Part shown: positions 9,251 through 18,650 of the stretch, piece by piece | How positions within the stretch are numbered: position 1 is the first letter of the stretch | Layout of the letters: each line of letters opens with the position of its first letter | From: Methylophilus sp. | Lineage (GTDB): Bacteria; Pseudomonadota; Gammaproteobacteria; Burkholderiales; Methylophilaceae | Length of the DNA stretch: 64,000 bases | NCBI RefSeq assembly: GCF_008015755.1 | Contig: NZ_SSGF01000001.1 | Coordinates: forward strand, 1-64,000 | Direction: 5' to 3' | Notes under the pieces: model-generated | Databases searched by the model: none | Told to the model about the DNA's origin: nothing | What the model saw: the letters and a program-made list of their open reading frames with translations, nothing else | Position numbers and translations under genes: made by a program

Positions 9251-10075
9251 CTAGCGTGTGGTGTTGGAACGCGGGTCAAACACGTCACGCAGACCTTCGC
9301 CGAGCAGATTATACCCTAACACGGTAATTAATATGGCAAGTCCGGGGTAGAGCGAGAGCCACCAGGCAAACTGGATATACTCTTTGCCGTCGGTGAGGAT
9401 ATTGCCCCACGAGGCTTGTGGCGGCTGCACGCCCAGACCAAGAAAACTGAGGCCAGACTCAAGCAACACGGCACTGGCAATGCCTAGCACCACGCTGACG
9501 AGTACCGGCGTTAGGCTGTTGGGCAGGCAGTGTTTAAAAATCACCCGCCAGTCTTGCGCGCCGAGGGCGGTTGAGGCAGCGACAAATTCACGTTGAGTCA
9601 GGCTTAAAAACTCAGCCCTGACCAAGCGCGTGACACTCATCCACGAGGTGAGGCCGATCACAATCATGACATTGGTAATCGACGGGCTTAAAAAGGCAAT
9701 CACCGCCAGGATGAGGAAAAAACTGGGGATGGAGAGCATGATGTCGACCAGGCGCATGATGACAGTGTCTACCCAGCCGCGGTAGTAACCCGCCAGGGCG
9801 CCCAAGATCACACCGATGGCCGTGGAAATACCCACCGCGACCAATCCCACCAGCAAAGACACGCGCCCGCCAAACAGCATACGGCTCCAGACATCGCGGC
9901 CGAGGCCATCGGTGCCCATCCAGTGTTCAGCAGAAGGGCCAATCAGAATTTGTTTGACTTGTACTGCATCGGGGTCATACGGCGCGATCCACGGTGCAAG
10001 CAGTGCTAGCAATAAAATGATGCCAATTAAACAGAGCCCGGTGACGGCGAGCGGATTTTGCAGGAGTTTTTGCAT
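9251..10075 (-). CDS. Peptide-type ABC transporter permease (DppC/OppC family)
   Basis: Inner-membrane permease of the peptide/nickel ABC family. The 274-residue product has about six membrane helices, the DppC-type N-terminal segment with PDAVQVKQIL and GTDGLGRDVWSR, and an EAA-loop EFVAASTALGA for ATPase contact. It lies 30 bases downstream of its partner permease and 36 bases upstream of fabI. The substrate cannot be read from sequence; a muropeptide or oligopeptide is plausible given the adjacent lytic transglycosylase gene. No ATPase gene lies nearby. Confidence 0.88.
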   Translation of the reverse strand: MQKLLQNPLAVTGLCLIGIILLLALLAPWIAPYDPDAVQVKQILIGPSAEHWMGTDGLGRDVWSRMLFGGRVSLLVGLVAVGISTAIGVILGALAGYYRGWVDTVIMRLVDIMLSIPSFFLILAVIAFLSPSITNVMIVIGLTSWMSVTRLVRAEFLSLTQREFVAASTALGAQDWRVIFKHCLPNSLTPVLVSVVLGIASAVLLESGLSFLGLGVQPPQASWGNILTDGKEYIQFAWWLSLYPGLAILITVLGYNLLGEGLRDVFDPRSNTTR

Positions 10076-10105
10076 AGTGTCTGTGTTGCCTCGCGTATTG
10101 TTTGC

Positions 10106-11131
10106 CTAGCGTTGTGGCATGACGCCTCTGCGCAGACGCGGATCTGCCCAGGTATAAGCGAGGTCTGCCAGCAGGTTACCCATCAGCGTGAGCGCTGAGC
10201 CGATGGTGAGGATGCCCATCACCACCGGAAAGTCACGCATCATGACGGCGTCATAAAACAGTTTACCCATGCCGGGGATGGCAAAAATCGTTTCGGCAAT
10301 CACTGAGCCGCCAATCAGGCCTGGCAGTGATAAGCCGACCAGGGTAATCAGTGGCAGCAGGGCATTACGCAAGGCGTGTCGATAGGTGACCGTGCGGTCA
10401 CTGAGGCCTTTGGCGCGTGCAGTGGTGACGAAGTCCTGGCTGAGCACGTCCAGCATGCCGTTTTTCACAAACATAGTGACCCCGGCTAGGCCTGTGATGG
10501 CCGGAATGACCACAGGCAAGAATAAGTGCATTAACAGGTCTTGCGCTTTTTGCCAGGCATCCAACTGAGTATAATTCAGGCTGTGCAAACCAGAAATCGG
10601 AAACCACGGGTGTATGACACCCAGCCAATACATGAGCAGTAAAGACAGCCAAAAGCCGGGGATAGAGAAGCCGATAAAGTTAAACAGCGTAATGCTACGG
10701 TCTGGCCAGCGGCCATATTGTTTGGCCGCGATAACACCCAACGGTACGGCCAGGGTTAAGGTGAGCAGCAGGCCAACAATATTCATCAGCAGGGTGATGG
10801 GTAGCGCTTCCTGAATCATGCCAGGCGTGGTGTTGCCGTCTTTATCGGTTTCTGCCCAAAACACCGGTTTTTGGTGGCTGGCAAACGAGTGGCCAAAATC
10901 GAGGTGCACCATGCGCTCCAGCCAGAGCCCATATTGGACGATGATGGGTTTGTCCAGGTGATAGAGTTCGCGCAGCTTTTGGCGAGACTCTTCAGATGAT
11001 TTAGGGTCAAAGGCGGCCTCGGTGCTGGTGATGTCGCCCGGAGCCAGGTGCATGATTAAAAAAGAAATCAGACTGATGCCGATTAGCATCGGAATCATCC
11101 ACAATATACGTCTGACTAAATAATGAAGCAT
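10106..11131 (-). CDS. Peptide-type ABC transporter permease (DppB/OppB family)
   Basis: First permease of the pair. The 341-residue product begins with the typical membrane helix and IMHLAPGD motif of DppB-like proteins, has a periplasmic loop, about six helices and an EAA-loop DFVTTARAKGLSD near the C-terminal third. Its ATG lies two bases after the stop of the binding-protein gene, indicating coupled translation. It forms the channel with the DppC-type permease downstream. The ATP-binding subunits must come from elsewhere in the genome. Confidence 0.88.
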   Translation of the reverse strand: MLHYLVRRILWMIPMLIGISLISFLIMHLAPGDITSTEAAFDPKSSEESRQKLRELYHLDKPIIVQYGLWLERMVHLDFGHSFASHQKPVFWAETDKDGNTTPGMIQEALPITLLMNIVGLLLTLTLAVPLGVIAAKQYGRWPDRSITLFNFIGFSIPGFWLSLLLMYWLGVIHPWFPISGLHSLNYTQLDAWQKAQDLLMHLFLPVVIPAITGLAGVTMFVKNGMLDVLSQDFVTTARAKGLSDRTVTYRHALRNALLPLITLVGLSLPGLIGGSVIAETIFAIPGMGKLFYDAVMMRDFPVVMGILTIGSALTLMGNLLADLAYTWADPRLRRGVMPQR

Positions 11132-11133
11132 GC

Positions 11134-12834
11134 TTATTCTGCCTGTATTTGCGTGCGCCTGAGCGGCTCAGGAATATACCATTTTTGTGAATCATAACTC
11201 ACCCCGGCGGGTGGCACCGGGTGCATAATGCCTTGCACGCGTTTGTGGATAGCGGTCAGGCCATAACCGGCAGACAAATACACCAGTGGGCTATCGTCAT
11301 AAAGCCTTTTGGCGAAATCATGGTAAATCTGCATGCGTTTTTGTGGGTCAAATTCCAGGCGGCCTTGTTCCAGTAATTGATCAACAGCAGGATTGTTGTA
11401 ACCAATAAAGTTAAACTGGCCCGGGCCTTGCTGGCTGGAGTGCCAGATCGAGTATTGGTCAGGGTCCAAGCCCAAGCCCCAGCCCATGACCACGGCGTCA
11501 AAGTCTCCAGGTTTGATAAAGTTCGTGAGCAGGCTAGCCCATTCCAGCGTGCGGATACGCGTATCAATACCGACTTCTTTTAAACGGCGCTGGATAATCA
11601 CGGCCGTTTTTTCACGCTGTTTATTACCGAGGTTGGTCAGCACCTCAAAAGACAACGGTTTGCCGTTGCGCTCGATAATACCGTCACCATTGGTGTCTGT
11701 ATAACCGGCTTCGGCCAGTAATTGCTTGGCTTTGGCCGGGTCAAACGGGTAGGGCGTTAAGTGTGGGTTGCTCCAGCGTGTGCCAGGCTTGTAGGGCGAG
11801 GCAATGGCAATGCCCAGGCCGAGATACACGCCGTCGATAATTTCTTGTTTGTCTATGGCGTAATTAATCGCTTTACGCACACGCACGTCGTCAAACGGTT
11901 TGCGTTTAAGGTTAAAACCAAGGTAAGTGTAGCTGTTGCCTAGCTCTTTATACTGATTCAATCTGGCCTGCAGCGCCGGGCGCGACGGGATAATGCGCGC
12001 ATAGGTAATCGGGTCCAGCGTCATGCTGTCGATGTTGTCCGCCATCAGCTCCAGAAACTGCGCCGCCGGGTCCGGGATAATACGTTCAATTAATTGATCA
12101 ATATTGGCAGGTCCTAGCACTGATTTAGGGTTTTTTTCGAGCTTGATATATTCGCCATGCCGCCATTCTTTTAACTGGTAGTAATGGCTGCTCAATGGTT
12201 TTTGCGCAAAATTGGTGGTGTGGATATCTTGCCCGGCCAGTTTGTGTTTGGGGAGCACTTGCAGGCTGGCCCAGCTTTCTAGGGCCGGTGCAAACGGCTG
12301 TGAATAATGCACAATAAACGTCTGTGCATCAGGCGCTTCTGCCTTGGTGACCAACTGGTAGTCAGACGCGTACGGGCTATGCGTTTTTTCGTCAGTAATC
12401 AGTTGCCACGTAAACAGCACATCGGCACTGGTCAGCGGTTTGCCATCCGCCCATTGCAAACCAGGTTTAAGCTTAAAGGTAATGGTTTTTTTGTCATCAG
12501 CCACTTGCCAGGCGGCCGCCAGCTCTCCAGCGAGGTCCAAGTGCTGGTCATATTTGAGCAGGGAGTTAAACAGGTTGGCGCCGATCGCCAGTGAGGCCGA
12601 TTCGCCAGCCACCATGCCTATCATGCCACTCGGGTCTGACGGCATGGCGCTGATCATGGTGCCACCAGGCTGGGCAGGATAGGTTTGGTTTAGTGCTGCT
12701 GTCTGCGGGCCCTCTGACTCAGGGCTACAGGCAATCAGCCCGCTACACAGCAGGCCCAAGATCAGCCGCTGACCCGCCAACGCATGCGCTGTGGTGCAAT
12801 TGAAATGCATACCGGGCAATGGTCGATGGGTCAT
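11134..12834 (-). CDS. Solute-binding lipoprotein, family 5 (peptide type)
   Basis: Periplasmic binding protein for the adjacent permeases. The 566-residue product has a lipoprotein signal with lipobox LIAC (acylated Cys36), then an SBP family 5 fold with recognisable segments such as LKPGLQWADGKPLTSADV and RKAINYAIDKQEI. The start at 12834 gives a long but usable signal; Met9 is an alternative, and neither has a strong ribosome site. It lies 27 bases after the mltD stop, so it is probably co-transcribed. The ligand is unknown; cell-wall peptides would fit the mltD linkage, as inference only. Confidence 0.88.
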   Translation of the reverse strand: MTHRPLPGMHFNCTTAHALAGQRLILGLLCSGLIACSPESEGPQTAALNQTYPAQPGGTMISAMPSDPSGMIGMVAGESASLAIGANLFNSLLKYDQHLDLAGELAAAWQVADDKKTITFKLKPGLQWADGKPLTSADVLFTWQLITDEKTHSPYASDYQLVTKAEAPDAQTFIVHYSQPFAPALESWASLQVLPKHKLAGQDIHTTNFAQKPLSSHYYQLKEWRHGEYIKLEKNPKSVLGPANIDQLIERIIPDPAAQFLELMADNIDSMTLDPITYARIIPSRPALQARLNQYKELGNSYTYLGFNLKRKPFDDVRVRKAINYAIDKQEIIDGVYLGLGIAIASPYKPGTRWSNPHLTPYPFDPAKAKQLLAEAGYTDTNGDGIIERNGKPLSFEVLTNLGNKQREKTAVIIQRRLKEVGIDTRIRTLEWASLLTNFIKPGDFDAVVMGWGLGLDPDQYSIWHSSQQGPGQFNFIGYNNPAVDQLLEQGRLEFDPQKRMQIYHDFAKRLYDDSPLVYLSAGYGLTAIHKRVQGIMHPVPPAGVSYDSQKWYIPEPLRRTQIQAE

Positions 12835-12860
12835 GGTGGGTGGCCGTGTCAGTGTTTAGT

Positions 12861-14402
12861 CTATTTGGTTTTTTTACTATGCGAAGTACTTGTCTTTTTG
12901 TGCGAAGAAGACTGCGCACTGGATTGCTTTTTGCTTGAAGCCGATGTTCTTTTATGACTAGTATTAGCACTGCTTTTTGAGCTGCGAGACTGGCCACTGC
13001 TACTAGAGTTACTTTCCTGTTTTTCCAGCTGCAACACCTGGCCAACCGCCAGATTCTTCGATTTCAGATGATTTTGTTGCATGATCTGTTTACTGCTGAT
13101 GCCGTAACGTTTCGCCAGTTTTGCCAATGTATCACCTTGTTTAACCTTGTGCGAGATAGCACTCGATTTACTCGACGATTCTCTTTCAACCGGTATCTCA
13201 ATCGGCAATTGTGCCATGGCCGCGACATCAATCGGCCGGGTCAGCCCTGATTGCACACTGGCAGGGACCAGCAACGGCCTACGCACGATGAGATTACGGT
13301 TGGGTTTGAGGTTATTGGTCGCGCTTAGTTCATAAATACTGATGCCAAACTGGCTGGCAATGGCGCCCAGGCGCTCACCACGCTTGGGCTGGTAGCTATG
13401 CCAATTAGACAATGGGCGGTTATAACCACTGAGGTTGTTGGTGAAGTTGCTGGCCGCCCAGGTGGGCAGTAATAGCTTTTGATAGCTGTTTTCGGTAATC
13501 AGCACGGGGCGCGTAAAGCTGGGATTTAACGCATTAAATTCTTCTAGTGAAATCCCCGCCAGTTCCGCAGCCAGTTTGGCGTCAATCTTGTTCGGCGCTT
13601 GCACGGTGGTGAAATACGGCTTGTTAGGAATCTCGTTGAGCGTTAAACCATAATTTTCAGGGCGAAAAATAATGTTTTTAATCGCCTGCAATTTAGGTAC
13701 GTAATTGCGGGTTTCGTCTGGCAAAGACAAATGCTGGTAATCAGTGGGCAGCCCTAGCTGGCGGTTGCGCTCAATTGCGCGTGCCACGGTACCTTCACCA
13801 GCGTTGTAAGCGGCGAGTGCCAGGTCCCACGCACCAAACATGGTATAGAGCTTTTGCAGGTAATTGAGTGCCGCTTGGGTGGCTGCCGTGACGTCTTTAC
13901 GCGAGTCTTTCCAGTAATTTTGCTTGAGGCCAAAATCCTTACCGGTGGAAGGAATAAACTGCCAGATGCCTGAGGCTTTGCTGGTAGAAAGCGCCTTCGG
14001 GTTAAAGCCGCTTTCAATCATGGGCAGCAGGGCAATTTCGGTCGGCATGCCTCTTTTTTCAACTTCAACCACAATATGGTAAAGATATTTTTTGCTGCGC
14101 TCCAGCATGCGTGACACATAGTCCGGGCGCGAGGCATACCATTGCTCGTGCTTGTTGGTGTAGGTGGAGTCGATGTCCGGCATATTAAAGCCGTCACGCA
14201 CGCGATCCCACAGGCTGTCCTGCAGGGTTAGTGAGTCTTCAAACTGGTAGCTGGAATTATAATTTTCTGTGTCCGGGCCGCCATAACTCTCATCATAACT
14301 GCCGTTGTCATCCGACATATTGGCTGGCTCTACATATTCAGCCAATGCCAGTAATGGAAAGGCTGAGAGTGCAGCACATAGCAATAATTTTTTAAAACGC
14401 AT
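12861..14402 (-). CDS. mltD: Membrane-bound lytic murein transglycosylase D, LysM type
   Basis: MltD cleaves the glycan strand of peptidoglycan, leaving 1,6-anhydro-muropeptides. I chose the ATG at 14402 (513 residues) because it starts the signal peptide MRFKKLLLCAALSAFPLLALA; upstream codons to 14549 look non-coding. The SLT domain has catalytic Glu130 in IESGF, the GIWQF motif and the AAYNAGEG motif. Two LysM peptidoglycan-binding repeats follow, ending in a Ser/Lys-rich low-complexity tail of about 55 residues. It heads a run with a peptide transporter and fabI. The 227-base gap to gloB holds a weak inverted repeat at 14572-14597. Confidence 0.93.
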   Translation of the reverse strand: MRFKKLLLCAALSAFPLLALAEYVEPANMSDDNGSYDESYGGPDTENYNSSYQFEDSLTLQDSLWDRVRDGFNMPDIDSTYTNKHEQWYASRPDYVSRMLERSKKYLYHIVVEVEKRGMPTEIALLPMIESGFNPKALSTSKASGIWQFIPSTGKDFGLKQNYWKDSRKDVTAATQAALNYLQKLYTMFGAWDLALAAYNAGEGTVARAIERNRQLGLPTDYQHLSLPDETRNYVPKLQAIKNIIFRPENYGLTLNEIPNKPYFTTVQAPNKIDAKLAAELAGISLEEFNALNPSFTRPVLITENSYQKLLLPTWAASNFTNNLSGYNRPLSNWHSYQPKRGERLGAIASQFGISIYELSATNNLKPNRNLIVRRPLLVPASVQSGLTRPIDVAAMAQLPIEIPVERESSSKSSAISHKVKQGDTLAKLAKRYGISSKQIMQQNHLKSKNLAVGQVLQLEKQESNSSSSGQSRSSKSSANTSHKRTSASSKKQSSAQSSSHKKTSTSHSKKTK

Positions 14403-14629
14403 GACGGTAATACTTAATCCTGAGGCTGTTGCACAAGCTGATCCTTGGAAAAACTTGCACATGCATTGATAAACCGGGTGGCCGCTAAGGCCATACCAAC
14501 CAGCACGTGATTGACGTAACGCACACAAGCGCCTGAAAGAGGACATCATTCTACGTTAATTTTTCAGTGAGACAAGCCCTTGCGACGGTGCGGGCTTTGT
14601 GTGTGCAAGCTGGCTTGTGCGCGCCATGC

Positions 14630-15409
14630 CTAGAATTGGTTGCGGCGTGCACGTAGTTCGGTAAAGACATCCAGCGTGGGCCAATTTAAAAAGGCAGGCA
14701 GATGTGACAATGCCTCGCAACGCAAAAAGGGATTGGTGGCTAGTTCCAGGGCGAGGGTGGTCGGCAGTGTTGGTCGTTCTCTGGCGCGTAAGGCTGCCGC
14801 GTCTTGCGCACGTTGTTGCAACTCCGGGTTGTCAGGGTCCACCGTTTGCGCAAAAGCAATGTTGTGCGCTGTGTACTCATGTGCAGGATAAATCAGCGTG
14901 GTAGTGGGCAGGGCGGCGATTTGTTGCAATGAGGCATGCATTTGTGACGGCGTGCCCTCAAACAGGCGGCCGCAGCCAGCACCAAACAGCACGTCACCGC
15001 TAAACAAGTGCTGACGATTAAGGTAGTAGGCGATATGGTCCAGCGTATGGCCTGGCAACGATAGCACGTCAATCGTGAGTGTGCCAAAGTGGCTAAAGTA
15101 GATTTGGTCGCCTTGTTGCACGCGGCTGGCTTGTAATGCGCGGTAGACCGGCAGATCACTGTACGGTGCGTAGACCGGGCACTGCCAGTGCTGTTGAAGC
15201 ACGGCGGCACCGCCAACATGGTCAGAGTGGTGGTGGGTCAGCAAGATGCCGACTAGCTGCAACTGGTGAGCTTGTAACGCTTGTTCTACCACTTCGGCAT
15301 CGCCAGGGTCGACCACCAGGGCATGCTGGCCGCAGTGAATCAGCCATAAATAATTATCGCTAAAAGCGGGCAGTGCGCTGATCGCTAGGCTTGCAGAAGT
15401 GTCGTGCAT
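14630..15409 (-). CDS. gloB: Hydroxyacylglutathione hydrolase (glyoxalase II)
   Basis: GloB hydrolyses S-D-lactoylglutathione to lactate and glutathione, the second step of methylglyoxal removal. The 259-residue metallo-beta-lactamase-fold protein has the THHHSDH metal motif (His59, His61, Asp63, His64), the FSDNY N-terminal segment and the C-terminal ELRARRNQF glutathione-binding tail. Size and motifs match the family. It is divergent from a methyltransferase gene across 133 bases, an order common in betaproteobacteria. Confidence 0.94.
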   Translation of the reverse strand: MHDTSASLAISALPAFSDNYLWLIHCGQHALVVDPGDAEVVEQALQAHQLQLVGILLTHHHSDHVGGAAVLQQHWQCPVYAPYSDLPVYRALQASRVQQGDQIYFSHFGTLTIDVLSLPGHTLDHIAYYLNRQHLFSGDVLFGAGCGRLFEGTPSQMHASLQQIAALPTTTLIYPAHEYTAHNIAFAQTVDPDNPELQQRAQDAAALRARERPTLPTTLALELATNPFLRCEALSHLPAFLNWPTLDVFTELRARRNQF

Positions 15410-15542
15410 CCCGCATCATTGAAAAAAATGGTCATGCTTGTCAAGGCACAATCGTGTTTAACTGCTTGTTTGATCGCTTTAGGTTTATTTGTAGCGTGTT
15501 ATTTTTGATTAGTGTTATTTCTGGCATTTTTGGGAGTTACTC

Positions 15543-16337
15543 TTGCAATCCAGCCAGCCTGTTACCTCGAGTGCGGCCACTTTTGATGCGATAGCGTTGG
15601 GCCGATATATTGCGCAGCACGAGATTCCGCGATATGCGCAAACCGTGGCTGATGTGTTTGGTTTTCACGCCTTGCAGATCGGCTGGCCGACCCATGATTT
15701 GCTTGAGCATTGCCGTATTCCCTATAAACACTCATTGCAGCTAAGCCCCACGCCCAATGCATCGCTGCTGTGTGAAAGCGAATTTTTACCGTTTGCCGAG
15801 CAGTCAGTCGACCTGGTGTGCATGCCGCATGTGCTGGAACAATGTGCTGATCCGCAACAAACCCTGCGCGAAGTGTTCCGCGTGCTGGTACCCGAAGGCA
15901 CGTTGGTGCTGACAGGCGTGACGCCAGTGAGTGGCTTGGGAGTGCGTGCGCGTGTCGGTCAGTTTAAAGAGGCTGGTCACTTTCGACGCCTGTTCACCGC
16001 CAGGCGTATACGCGACTGGCTGAATGTGCTTGGCTTTGAAGTTGTGCACAGTGGTAGCTTGATTCACGCTTTACCCATTAATGATCCGCTATGGCTAGCA
16101 CGACAATCTTGCCTCGAGCGCTGGGGTCGCCACACTTGTGGTATGACTGGCGGCGTGTATTTTTTGGTGGCGAAAAAGAGAGTGTTGAATGTCCGTTTGC
16201 TCAAACCAGAATGGAAAAAATCGCCGCTTAACCACGCCTTGCAGGTTCGAAAAGGCCAATCCAGCATACAAAAACAAGTACAAAAACAGTTAGAATGCGC
16301 GGATGTCGACTCAACAATGGATAGAAATGTACGCTGA
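15543..16337 (+). CDS. SAM-dependent methyltransferase (type 11)
   Basis: Predicted class I methyltransferase of unknown substrate, 264 residues. Middle motifs are clear: LPFAEQSVDLVCMPHVLE and REVFRVLVPEGTLVLTG, as in UbiE/type 11 enzymes, but the usual glycine-rich motif I is weak (PTPNASLLCESEF region). The likely start is TTG at 15543, with GGGAG six bases upstream. Its 3' end overlaps rnhA by 35 bases, which suggests coupled expression. The arrangement gloB/methyltransferase/rnhA/dnaQ recurs in betaproteobacteria. The C-terminal 40 residues are basic and glutamine-rich. Confidence 0.8.
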   Translation: MQSSQPVTSSAATFDAIALGRYIAQHEIPRYAQTVADVFGFHALQIGWPTHDLLEHCRIPYKHSLQLSPTPNASLLCESEFLPFAEQSVDLVCMPHVLEQCADPQQTLREVFRVLVPEGTLVLTGVTPVSGLGVRARVGQFKEAGHFRRLFTARRIRDWLNVLGFEVVHSGSLIHALPINDPLWLARQSCLERWGRHTCGMTGGVYFLVAKKRVLNVRLLKPEWKKSPLNHALQVRKGQSSIQKQVQKQLECADVDSTMDRNVR

Positions 16338-16752
16338 TGGCGCCTGCAAGGGCAACCCAGGCGTCGGGGGCTGGGGCGTTTGGCTCAAAGCGGGTGAACA
16401 CGAAAAGTCACTGTGTGGCGGTGAGGCGCTCACCACCAATAACCGCATGGAAATGACGGCAGTGATTCAAGGGCTGCAAGCATTGAAAAAACCCTCACAA
16501 GTGAAGGTGTATACCGACTCTAGTTATGTGCAAAAAGGCATGACAGAGTGGCTGGCAGGCTGGAAAAAGAAACAGTGGCGTACGGCGGATAAAAAGCCAG
16601 TCAAGAATGCCGACTTATGGCAGATACTGGATGGATTGGCGGCCACGCACCAGATCGAATGGATCTGGGTAAAGGGCCATGCGGGCAATGAAGGCAATGA
16701 ACGCGCCGATGCATTGGCTAATCAGGGCGTGCTGACCGTGGCGGCGAGTTAA
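16303..16752 (+). CDS. rnhA: Ribonuclease HI
   Basis: RNase HI cuts the RNA strand of RNA-DNA hybrids, removing primers and R-loops. The 149-residue protein has the complete active site: Asp12 in YADGACKGNPG, Glu50 in NNRMEM, Asp72 in TDSSYV, His126 in GHAGN and Asp136 in RADALAN. The ATG at 16303 lies inside the preceding methyltransferase gene (35-base overlap); a later Met9 is too close to the first strand of the fold to be the start. dnaQ follows after 12 bases, as in many proteobacteria. Confidence 0.96.
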   Translation: MSTQQWIEMYADGACKGNPGVGGWGVWLKAGEHEKSLCGGEALTTNNRMEMTAVIQGLQALKKPSQVKVYTDSSYVQKGMTEWLAGWKKKQWRTADKKPVKNADLWQILDGLAATHQIEWIWVKGHAGNEGNERADALANQGVLTVAAS

Positions 16753-16764
16753 AAGGACTGATTG

Positions 16765-17445
16765 ATGAGACAGATTTTTCTCGATACGGAAACCACCGGT
16801 TTATACCCGGACCAAGGGCATCGCATTATTGAAATTGCCGCGGTGGAAATTTTTAATCGCAGACCGACCCAGCGTCATTTCCATATTTATATCAATCCAG
16901 AGCGCGAGATTGACCCCGGTGCGCAAGAGGTGCATGGTATTTCGCTAGAGTTTTTGCAAGACAAGCCTTTGTTTGCAAGCATTGCCGCAGAATTTATTGC
17001 GTTTATCCGTGGTGCCGAGTTGATTATCCATAATGCGCCGTTTGATGTTGGCTTTTTGAATATGGAGCTCGCCAAACTCGGCCAAGATAAGCTGGAAACT
17101 TATGTCAGCGGTATTGTCGATACCTTGAAAATGGCCAAGGACATGCGGCCAGGCCAACGTAACAACCTGGATGCCTTGTGCCGACACTTTGGTATTGATA
17201 ACTCGCAGCGTACTTTGCACGGCGCGTTGCTGGATGCGGAGTTGCTGGCTGAAGTCTATATCGCCATGACGCGCGGCCAGGAGAGTTTGCTCATGGAGTT
17301 ATCCAGTCCGGTCGAGCAAGCAACGCAGGCAACTCTGTCGGTAGATTTTTCTGCCTTAAAGTTGTTGCCTGCAGATGAAGAGGAGTTGGCCGCGCATCAA
17401 CAATACATCGCCGGCTTGGCCAAGGCTGGCGCAACAAGCTGGTAA
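16765..17445 (+). CDS. dnaQ: DNA polymerase III epsilon subunit (proofreading exonuclease)
   Basis: DnaQ is the 3'-5' proofreading exonuclease of the replicative polymerase core. The 226-residue product has the DEDDh motifs: LDTETTG (Asp7, Glu9), HNAPFDVGFLN, and HGALLDAELLA. The C-terminal tail contacts the alpha subunit. I chose the ATG at 16765, seven bases after AAGGA, over a TTG one codon earlier. It is 12 bases downstream of rnhA and probably in the same transcript. Confidence 0.96.
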   Translation: MRQIFLDTETTGLYPDQGHRIIEIAAVEIFNRRPTQRHFHIYINPEREIDPGAQEVHGISLEFLQDKPLFASIAAEFIAFIRGAELIIHNAPFDVGFLNMELAKLGQDKLETYVSGIVDTLKMAKDMRPGQRNNLDALCRHFGIDNSQRTLHGALLDAELLAEVYIAMTRGQESLLMELSSPVEQATQATLSVDFSALKLLPADEEELAAHQQYIAGLAKAGATSW

Positions 17446-17564
17446 GGCAGTCAATCTTGATTAACGTGGTGTCATCTGTGTTGATCAAGTATTTGAAACG
17501 CTTACTGCTGCGCTAGTATTAAACAAATATCAATCAGCACAATCACTTTGAATGTAGGTCTTTT

Positions 17565-18650
17565 ATGCTCACAGAAACCATTGTAGTGACCGGCGGCGCC
17601 GGTTTTATTGGCAGCAATTTTGTCAATGCCTGGGTCAGGCACCAATTGGGGACCGTGATCAATCTGGATAAGCTGACCTATGCTGGCAACATGGAAAACC
17701 TGGCCGACATCAGCCAACATCCTCAGCATATATTTGTGCATGCGGATATTGGTGATCGTGCCGCTGTGAAAAGCTTGCTGGAAACGCACCGGCCACGCGC
17801 GGTCCTTAATTTTGCGGCTGAGAGCCATGTTGACCGCTCCATTCATGGGCCGGATGCGTTTATTCAAACCAATGTCGTTGGTACTTTTAATTTACTGGAA
17901 GAGGTACGCGCTTATTGGCAGGCCTTGCCGGTAGACGAGCAACAGCAGTTCCGTTTTCTGCATGTCTCTACAGACGAAGTGTACGGCTCGCTGGGGCCGA
18001 CTGATCCAGCGTTTAAAGAAACCAATACCTACCAGCCCAATAGCCCGTATTCAGCCTCAAAAGCGGCCTCTGATCATCTGGTCCGTGCCTATCACCATAC
18101 CTATGGCTTACCCACGCTGACGACCAACTGTTCTAACAATTACGGTCCGTATCACTTCCCTGAGAAGTTGATTCCGCTAGTGATCCACAATGCCTTGTCT
18201 GGCCAACCATTGCCTATTTATGGCAACGGCAGCAACATTCGCGACTGGTTATATGTAGAAGACCATTGCAGTGCGATTCGTGAAGTGTTGGCTAAAGGCA
18301 AAGTAGGGGAAACCTACAACATTGGTGGCTGGAATGAAAAAACCAACCTGGAAGTCGTGCATACATTGTGCGACATCCTCGATCAGGAGCGGCCCAAAGC
18401 GCAAGGCAGCTACCGTGACCAGATGACTTTTGTGAAAGATAGGCCGGGCCATGATGCGCGCTACGCCATTGATGCCAGCAAGATTGAGCAAGCATTAGGC
18501 TGGAAGCCGCAAGAAACCTTTGAAACCGGCATCCGCAAAACCGTACGCTGGTACCTAGAGCACCATGAGTGGGTGGCGAGAGTGACCAGTGGTGAGTATC
18601 AACATTGGTTAAACAAGAACTACCATGAACGTGGTGAGGAGCTCGCATAA
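17565..18650 (+). CDS. rmlB: dTDP-glucose 4,6-dehydratase
   Basis: RmlB converts dTDP-glucose to dTDP-4-keto-6-deoxyglucose, the second step of dTDP-L-rhamnose synthesis. The 361-residue extended SDR protein has the NAD motif GGAGFIGS near the N-terminus, the active-site STDEVYGSL segment and YSASK (Tyr and Lys catalytic pair). It is the first gene of rmlBACD. The last base of its TAA stop is the first base of the rmlA ATG. A candidate promoter TTGAAA / TAGTAT (17493-17519, 15-base spacer) precedes it. Confidence 0.95.
   Translation: MLTETIVVTGGAGFIGSNFVNAWVRHQLGTVINLDKLTYAGNMENLADISQHPQHIFVHADIGDRAAVKSLLETHRPRAVLNFAAESHVDRSIHGPDAFIQTNVVGTFNLLEEVRAYWQALPVDEQQQFRFLHVSTDEVYGSLGPTDPAFKETNTYQPNSPYSASKAASDHLVRAYHHTYGLPTLTTNCSNNYGPYHFPEKLIPLVIHNALSGQPLPIYGNGSNIRDWLYVEDHCSAIREVLAKGKVGETYNIGGWNEKTNLEVVHTLCDILDQERPKAQGSYRDQMTFVKDRPGHDARYAIDASKIEQALGWKPQETFETGIRKTVRWYLEHHEWVARVTSGEYQHWLNKNYHERGEELA

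Noticed and set aside
14403-14549. 49-residue N-terminal extension of MltD
   Set aside because: The signal peptide begins at the ATG at 14402; an extension would bury it, and its sequence looks non-coding.
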